In this document: positions 8,654-15,255 of the stretch, one piece after another
Numbering within the stretch: the first letter of the stretch is position 1
Layout of the letters: each line of letters opens with the position of its first letter
Assembly (NCBI GenBank): GCA_036005125.1
Contig: DASYQV010000262.1
Span: 1-15,255, forward strand
Length of the DNA stretch: 15,255 nt
Direction: 5' to 3'
From: DASYQV01 sp036005125
GTDB lineage: Bacteria; Acidobacteriota; Vicinamibacteria; Vicinamibacterales; UBA2999
Made by a program: the position numbers and the translations under genes
Notes under the pieces: model-generated
Told to the model about the DNA's origin: nothing
Databases searched by the model: none
Seen by the model: only the letters and a program-made list of their open reading frames with translations

Positions 8654-9616
8654 ATGCAGCGCGTCAACGGACTTCATCACATCACGGCGATTGCCGGACC
8701 TGCGCAGGAAAACCTCGATTTCTACGCGGGTATCCTCGGCATGCGGCTCGTCAAGAAATCGGTCAACCAGGACGATCCCGGCACCTACCATCTCTTTTAT
8801 GCGGACGCGGAGGGCCATCCGGGCGCCGACCTCACGTTTTTTCCGTGGGCAGAGCTCGCGCTACCGCGCCTGGGGCACGGACTTGCCGTCGAGGTGGGCC
8901 TCGAGGTGCCGGCCGGCAGCCTCGACTACTGGAAAGCGCGGCTTGGAAAGTACGGCGTCCGCATGGGCGCGGTTGAAACCCGCTTCGGCGACACCGTGCT
9001 GCCAGTCGTCGATCCGCACGGCCTCAAGCTGGCGCTCGTTGAACGCGCGGCCGTCCGACCCCGACCGTTCACGCAGTGGGATGGCAGTCCGGTGCCAGCC
9101 GAGCGGCAGGTTCGCGGGCTCTATGGGGCGCAGCTCTGGGAACGGGAGGCAGCGCAGACTTCGAGCTTCCTCATCAACGTGCTCGGCTTCGAACGGCTGG
9201 CGAGCGAGAACGGCTGGACGCGTTACGGATTCGAAGACGCCGCAGGCGTCGTCGATGTTCGCGAGACCCCGGAAGGCCGCCGTGGCGCGTGGGGAGTGGG
9301 CAGCGTCCACCACCTGGCCTGGCGCGTGGCTGACGAGCAACACCAGCTTGCCATGCGATCGCGAGTCGAAGCCGCGGGCGCCCGCCCCACGCCGGTGATC
9401 GATCGCTTCTGGTTCAAGTCCGTGTACTTCCGGGAGCCCGGCGGCGTGCTGTTCGAGACGGCCACCGATGGACCGGGATTCGCGGTGGACGAGGAACACG
9501 CGCACCTTGGCGAAACGCTGGTCTTGCCGCCGTGGCTCGAGCCCGATCGAGAGCGCATCGAGCAGGTCCTGCCAACGCTCACGCTTCGCGACCCCATTAC
9601 CACCGTTAGGAGTTAG
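8654..9616 (+). CDS. Two-domain VOC (glyoxalase-fold) ring-cleaving dioxygenase-like protein
   Basis: The 320-residue protein carries two VOC/glyoxalase modules, each starting with an HH motif: GLHHIT (H8/H9) and GSVHHLAW (H219/H220). A metal-ligand candidate, E268, lies in PGGVLFETATDGPGF. The opening, including GILGMRLVKKSVNQDDPGTY and HLFYAD, is characteristic of the MhqO/MhqA/LinE-related group. That group is annotated as ring-cleaving dioxygenases acting on hydroquinone-type diols with Fe(II), and in Bacillus it is linked to quinone detoxification. GGAG 7 nt before the ATG supports the start. Its stop TAG falls inside a GTTAGGA heptamer repeat, so the C-terminal VRS is repeat-encoded. 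It is divergent from the TPR gene, with about 145 nt between starts, and stands alone. The exact substrate is not readable. Confidence 0.85.
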   Translation: MQRVNGLHHITAIAGPAQENLDFYAGILGMRLVKKSVNQDDPGTYHLFYADAEGHPGADLTFFPWAELALPRLGHGLAVEVGLEVPAGSLDYWKARLGKYGVRMGAVETRFGDTVLPVVDPHGLKLALVERAAVRPRPFTQWDGSPVPAERQVRGLYGAQLWEREAAQTSSFLINVLGFERLASENGWTRYGFEDAAGVVDVRETPEGRRGAWGVGSVHHLAWRVADEQHQLAMRSRVEAAGARPTPVIDRFWFKSVYFREPGGVLFETATDGPGFAVDEEHAHLGETLVLPPWLEPDRERIEQVLPTLTLRDPITTVRS

Positions 9617-9647
9617 GAGTTAGCTAAAGAAAGGTTCGTAGTTCGTA
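9605..9647. repeat. Tandem heptamers GTTAGGA and GTTCGTA
   Basis: GTTAGGA is repeated twice plus a partial third copy (9605-9623) and contains the stop codon of the dioxygenase gene (9614-9616). Ten bases later GTTCGTA is repeated twice (9634-9647). The two arrays have different sequences but the same 7-bp period, and both carry TAG. Confidence 0.8.
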
Positions 9648-9669
9648 GGCCGCATCTTCAGATGCGGCC
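9648..9669. other. Perfect 10-bp stem-loop between convergent genes
   Basis: GGCCGCATCT, then TC, then AGATGCGGCC form a perfect dyad directly after the GTTCGTA repeat. It lies in the gap between the stops of the convergent dioxygenase and SGNH genes, so it could help end transcription from either side. No U-tract follows on either strand. A dispersed palindromic repeat is an equal possibility. Confidence 0.6.
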
Positions 9670-9748
9670 CAGCGCGTTGAGATGGAGCTTGGCGTGCGCC
9701 GGGTCTAACGGGCCCGATTGAAATGCAGGTCTCGAAGAGTCAGGATTC

Positions 9749-9776
9749 GAAGCCCGAAGCCTGGAGCCCGGAGCCT
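9749..9776. repeat. Tandem heptamer GRAGCCY x4
   Basis: Four consecutive units (GAAGCCC, GAAGCCT, GGAGCCC, GGAGCCT) end 2 nt before the stop codon of the SGNH hydrolase gene (TCA at 9779-9781). Unlike the other heptamers, this one carries no stop codon. Confidence 0.8.
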
Positions 9777-9778
9777 GC

Positions 9779-11047
9779 TCAACGCTTGAACAATTCCAGC
9801 CGCACCGACCTGCCCATCTCGTAGTACCCGCGCGATGTGGGATGGATTCCGTCGCAGTTGAACGCCGGAAAGATGAGATCCCGGTTGGACGGATCGCGCA
9901 CGACGCTGTCGAAATCCAGGACGCCGTCGAATGGCGCCTTCGTGCGGATCCACTGGTTTACCTCGTGACGAACGGCGGTCTTGGCAGGATTCCATCCGCT
10001 ATTGGTGCCCGTTCCCGCCACGTTGTGGCGCGGGATGATTGTGACGCCGAAGATCCTCACGCCGCGAGCCTTCACGCGCTTCGCGACGTCGGTCATCCCT
10101 GCGATCACCTGCGCCGCCGACGCGTCCCGCCGGATATCGTTCGTGCCCATGAACAGGATGGCATCGGTGACCCCTTCGTGCGAGAGCACGTCGCGATCGA
10201 GCCGCTCCACTCCGGGTGTGCTGTCCGGCGGTGGCTGCAGATTCTCGCGCGAGACAGTGTTGCCACCGATACCCTCGTTCACCATCGCCTTGTGCGTGCC
10301 CCGCGCGCCATGAATGGCGTCGTCGAGATTCAGCCGCACGGCGACCCAGTCTTCCCACCGATCGTGGCCGTCCACGGTGGAACACGTCCCGTCGGTAATC
10401 GAATCGCCGAATGCGACGATCGCACCGCCCGATGTCGCCGACTGGACGTCGATTCCCTTCAACCAGAACATCGATGTGGTCGTGTTTGCGAACGGCCTGC
10501 CGGTTTCATCGGCTGTCAGATCGCCGGAGCCCTCCGCGCTCACGTAGGACGTCACCAGCGCGCCGCTGTGCTGGCTTGGCCGCACGTTCGCCTCCGGTAT
10601 GTAGAGACTCACGGCGAGATCCTGCCGCGCTGTCACCTTCATCGCGACCGGATCGCTTCGGACGCTGCCACCGGCGGGAACCGTCACGCTCGGTGAACCG
10701 TTGAACAATATCGGCCGGCTCGCGCCCGCCGCCAGAATCGCGCCGCGTACGCGCTGTCCGAGCGACGCCTTACCGATCGCCAGCGTGCTTGTCCCGTATG
10801 TATTGTCGAGACGGATACGCACGGCGTCGCCGGCAATCGTCACGCGCGCTATCATCCGGACCGTCGCATTGCTCACGGTGGTCATCCCGAGTGTCTGCTG
10901 CGAGCTGCCCCAGGCAGTGATCCATTTCGCGGCTGTCGATCCCCGCTGCTGCGCCACGAGAGCCGAACCGGCAGACCACACGACAACCGCGGCGATCGGG
11001 ACGATGAAACGGAAGGACGGGCTGGTCGAAGGATTCTTTTTAGTCAT
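9779..11047 (-). CDS. Secreted SGNH/GDSL-family esterase
   Basis: The 422-residue protein has an N-terminal signal or anchor sequence (basic MTKKN, hydrophobic core about 12-31, AQQ after it). A beta-rich domain occupies about 40-200, followed by a complete SGNH hydrolase domain at about 205-420. The catalytic blocks are all visible: GDSITDG with nucleophile S216, NEGIGGN (257-263), GTND (301-304), and DGIHP with D399 and H402. Family members hydrolyse ester bonds, often acetyl groups on polysaccharides, outside the cytoplasm. The extra beta domain before the GDSI block is seen in secreted esterases of this type. The start at 11047 is the only one giving a sensible signal peptide, although the ribosome site is weak (AGGA about 12 nt upstream). 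The natural substrate is unknown. It is divergent from the orphan permease gene across a 456-nt gap. Confidence 0.9.
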   Translation of the reverse strand: MTKKNPSTSPSFRFIVPIAAVVVWSAGSALVAQQRGSTAAKWITAWGSSQQTLGMTTVSNATVRMIARVTIAGDAVRIRLDNTYGTSTLAIGKASLGQRVRGAILAAGASRPILFNGSPSVTVPAGGSVRSDPVAMKVTARQDLAVSLYIPEANVRPSQHSGALVTSYVSAEGSGDLTADETGRPFANTTTSMFWLKGIDVQSATSGGAIVAFGDSITDGTCSTVDGHDRWEDWVAVRLNLDDAIHGARGTHKAMVNEGIGGNTVSRENLQPPPDSTPGVERLDRDVLSHEGVTDAILFMGTNDIRRDASAAQVIAGMTDVAKRVKARGVRIFGVTIIPRHNVAGTGTNSGWNPAKTAVRHEVNQWIRTKAPFDGVLDFDSVVRDPSNRDLIFPAFNCDGIHPTSRGYYEMGRSVRLELFKR

Positions 11048-11135
11048 GTGGCGCTACGTTCCTACAGATACCGCTCGCGTGTCGCACAGCTAGCGGGACC
11101 GAACGCAGAGTAAGCAGAGGACACGGAGACGATCT

Positions 11136-11375
11136 CACGCAGAGATCGCTGGGGAGCAGAGGCAACTCGTCGGCCGTTACAGCCTTTCAGGCCGTTCGAC
11201 GTCGGCCCGCACGCGGGCCGACCCACGTGGGGTCGAGACCACGAACACAAACCGCACCAGAATACCCCGCGGCTTGTGTTCGTGGTCTCGGCCCCACGCG
11301 AGCCGCCTGTGGCGGCAGTCGAACGGCCCTCCGGGCGACGCATTGTGAGCTCTGCTCCTCAGCGATCTCTGCGTG
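11136..11375. repeat. 240-bp nested palindrome with cloverleaf-like folding potential
   Basis: Three pairs of arms nest in order. The outer pair, 11136-11161 and 11350-11375, is 26 bp with one mismatch. The middle pair is 11191-11200 and 11318-11327, exact over 10 bp. The inner pair, 11226-11250 and 11274-11298, is 25 bp with one mismatch. Between middle and inner arms sit two further hairpins, one on each side: 11201-11222 (perfect 10-bp stem) and 11302-11316 (6-bp stem). Folded, this gives a closing stem, then a junction with two short side arms and one long central arm. CCTCAGCG recurs at 11357, 11382 and 11400. No convincing open reading frame is present. A non-autonomous mobile or dispersed repeat (MITE/REP-like) or a structured RNA are the main options. 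Confidence 0.88.
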
Positions 11376-11503
11376 TGGTTTCCTCAGCGATCTCCGCTTC
11401 CTCAGCGTGAGATAGGCGTCCAGCGCATCTTATAGCGGGCCGAGCCTGCATGGGGAGGAGGCCCGCTGGAACCGAGGACGTTTTGCAAACGTAGTACGCA
11501 ACC
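11376..11503. other. Leader region before the orphan permease gene
   Basis: This stretch holds two further CCTCAGCG copies (11382, 11400) and a small dyad, ACGTTT-TGC-AAACGT, at 11478-11492, 12 nt before the permease ATG. The dyad could be an operator. There is no good Shine-Dalgarno next to the ATG and no confident promoter. Confidence 0.4.
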
Positions 11504-13969
<2,466 letters not shown>

Positions 13970-13988
13970 CGCCACAGCCGGAGAATAC

Positions 13989-14008
13989 GCCTCCATCTGA
14001 GCGAGGCG
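13989..14008. terminator. Weak hairpin downstream of the permease gene
   Basis: CGCCTC and GAGGCG, separated by 8 nt, form a 6-bp stem about 20 nt after the permease stop. No T-tract follows, so an intrinsic terminator is possible but not well supported. Confidence 0.25.
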
Positions 14009-14202
14009 TGATACACGCTCGTGAGGCGCGGTGCCATCCGGCAAGGACACACTCCACGCGTCATTGTCCTCGCCGTTGGACTCCACGCGCGACGGATACA
14101 AGCAGTTACATGCATCGCGCTGCCGCAGGTGTCGGATCGGAGGAGCGTCGGGTGGCTGCACAAAATATCTGCTCTCGCCAGATCTGACGGCACTTACGGT
14201 GC

Positions 14203-15255
14203 ATGCGCGGCGTTATGCCTCTCCCGCGTCCTGTTCACTTCGCAATACTCTTCACGGTCGCAGCGGCCTCAATCTACGGCCGCGCGGAATCGCAGGTCAC
14301 CCAGCCTGCGTCCACGTCACCGCGAGTGGAGCTCGTCCCCGCCCCCGCGCTCAAGCTCCCCGGCAATGTCGACAGCAACAGCCCCGCCGTCTGGCAGCTC
14401 GTCGCAGGCCGCTGGTTCCTGCACGTCCTGACCTCCGTCGCCGGGTCGCCCAGTTATTCATGGGGCGCCAGCCTCACAACGCTCAGCTCGCCGCGCACCG
14501 TCGAGATCACACCCTGGCCGGGCGAAGGGGTCTGGATGGAAGCGATCGTGCCGGACGTGGACGGCACTTGGTACGGCTACTACCACAATGAGCGCGTCGC
14601 CGAGCAGCAGTGCCCTCAAACGGACAAGGTCATCCCGCGGATTGGAGCCGCGCGGTCAGCAGATCGCGGCGCGACGTGGGTGGACCTCGGGATCATCATC
14701 GAGGCGCCGCCGGGCACGTACGACTGCAGCACGTCGAATCACTACTTCGTCGGTGGCATCGGCGACCCGAGCGTCATGCTCGATCCCGATTCCCGCGACC
14801 TCTACGTCTTTTATTCCCAGTACGTGAAAGCCGCGCGGTGGCAAGGCGTTACCATCGCGCGGTTGACGTGGGCCGACAGGGACAATCCGGTTGGCAAGGT
14901 CATGGTCTGGCGCGGCGGCATATGGGTGCCGGCTCGAAAGTTACGGGCAAGTGGCGACACCGATATTCAGCCCAAGTGGTTGTACCCCCTTGCCACGCCG
15001 GTTCTTCCGGCTGGCGAGTCGTGGCACGACGGCGACGATGAGGTGGATGCGTTCTGGGGACCATCGGTTCATTGGAACACCCACCTGCAGCTCTACGTCA
15101 TGCTGCTCAACCACGCACGCAACGCGGAATTCGGACAGGAAGGCATTTACGTGTCGTTCGCGCCGAAGCTCGACGACCCACGCCTCTGGTCCAAGCCGGT
15201 GAAGATCCTGGACGGTGGAGGTTGGTACCCGGAGGCGATTGGCCTCGAGACGGCC
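14203..15255 (+). CDS. Secreted protein of probable beta-propeller (GH43/sialidase-like) fold, C-terminus beyond the window
   Basis: From ATG at 14203 the frame stays open for 351 codons to the right edge; an in-frame stop lies 16 nt upstream. ATG at 14215 is an alternative start. The N-terminus has a signal peptide (hydrophobic VHFAILFTVAAASIYG, residues 11-26). The mature part is rich in Trp, Tyr and Asp and shows repeated blade-like phrases: DVDGTWYGYYHNE, SADRGATWVDLG, GIGDPSVMLDPDSRDLYVFYS, DAFWGPSVHWNTHLQLYVMLLNH. These resemble the strands of five-bladed propellers of glycoside hydrolase or sialidase type, with an Asp-box-like RGATW. I do not recognise a specific enzyme, and a glycan-acting role is an inference. 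No strong ribosome site or promoter is seen in the 233-nt gap before it, apart from an AT-rich AAAATAT near 14163. Confidence 0.75.
   Translation, partial: MRGVMPLPRPVHFAILFTVAAASIYGRAESQVTQPASTSPRVELVPAPALKLPGNVDSNSPAVWQLVAGRWFLHVLTSVAGSPSYSWGASLTTLSSPRTVEITPWPGEGVWMEAIVPDVDGTWYGYYHNERVAEQQCPQTDKVIPRIGAARSADRGATWVDLGIIIEAPPGTYDCSTSNHYFVGGIGDPSVMLDPDSRDLYVFYSQYVKAARWQGVTIARLTWADRDNPVGKVMVWRGGIWVPARKLRASGDTDIQPKWLYPLATPVLPAGESWHDGDDEVDAFWGPSVHWNTHLQLYVMLLNHARNAEFGQEGIYVSFAPKLDDPRLWSKPVKILDGGGWYPEAIGLETA

Noticed and set aside
8454..9398. 314-codon plus-strand frame overlapping the dioxygenase gene start
   Set aside because: Ser/Arg-rich with no family features, and overlaps a gene with conserved metal-binding residues and a good ribosome site.
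11227..11415. Small open frame of 62 codons in the nested palindrome
   Set aside because: It is read through both arms of an inverted repeat, has no ribosome site, and its product is Arg-rich without any recognisable motif.

Overview
This window looks like a chromosomal segment of a GC-rich acidobacterium, most likely of the Vicinamibacteria type. The two main clues are a long 'duplicated orphan' MacB/FtsX-type permease, a family characteristic of Acidobacteriota, and many short tandem and inverted repeats packed between genes. Taxonomy is an inference from gene content; there is no rRNA or marker gene here.

Layout: (1) Positions 5595 down to 1 hold five genes, all on the minus strand and closely spaced: hydroxypyruvate isomerase (hyi), a tartronate-semialdehyde reductase-type enzyme (glxR-like), a molybdenum hydroxylase large subunit of the xanthine/aldehyde oxidase family, an exported cyclase/kynurenine-formamidase-like metal hydrolase, and the start of a second beta-hydroxyacid dehydrogenase that runs off the left edge. 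Together they suggest oxidation or hydrolysis of a heterocyclic, aldehyde or amide compound with C3 (hydroxypyruvate / tartronate semialdehyde) intermediates passed to glycerate. The exact substrate cannot be read from the sequence. (2) 5841-8509: a small two-TM protein of the low-affinity iron permease family (minus), divergent from an exported stand-alone Lon N-terminal domain protein (plus), which converges with a TPR lipoprotein-like gene (minus). (3) 8654-11047: a two-domain VOC ring-cleaving dioxygenase-like protein (plus), convergent with a secreted SGNH esterase (minus). (4) 11048-11503: a gene-free stretch holding an elaborate nested palindrome. (5) 11504-13969: the orphan permease (plus). 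(6) 14203 to the right edge: a secreted, probably beta-propeller protein, incomplete.

The most striking non-coding feature is a set of tandem repeats with different sequences that all share a 7-bp period: TAGGCAG, GATTCNT/GAATCAY, GTTAGGA, GTTCGTA and GRAGCCY. They sit directly against gene ends. Four stop codons lie inside them, and two genes start within 3 nt of one without a visible Shine-Dalgarno sequence. Together with the 11.1-11.4 kb nested palindrome, these are the best candidates for undescribed structure in the window. The protein-coding genes themselves belong to known families.
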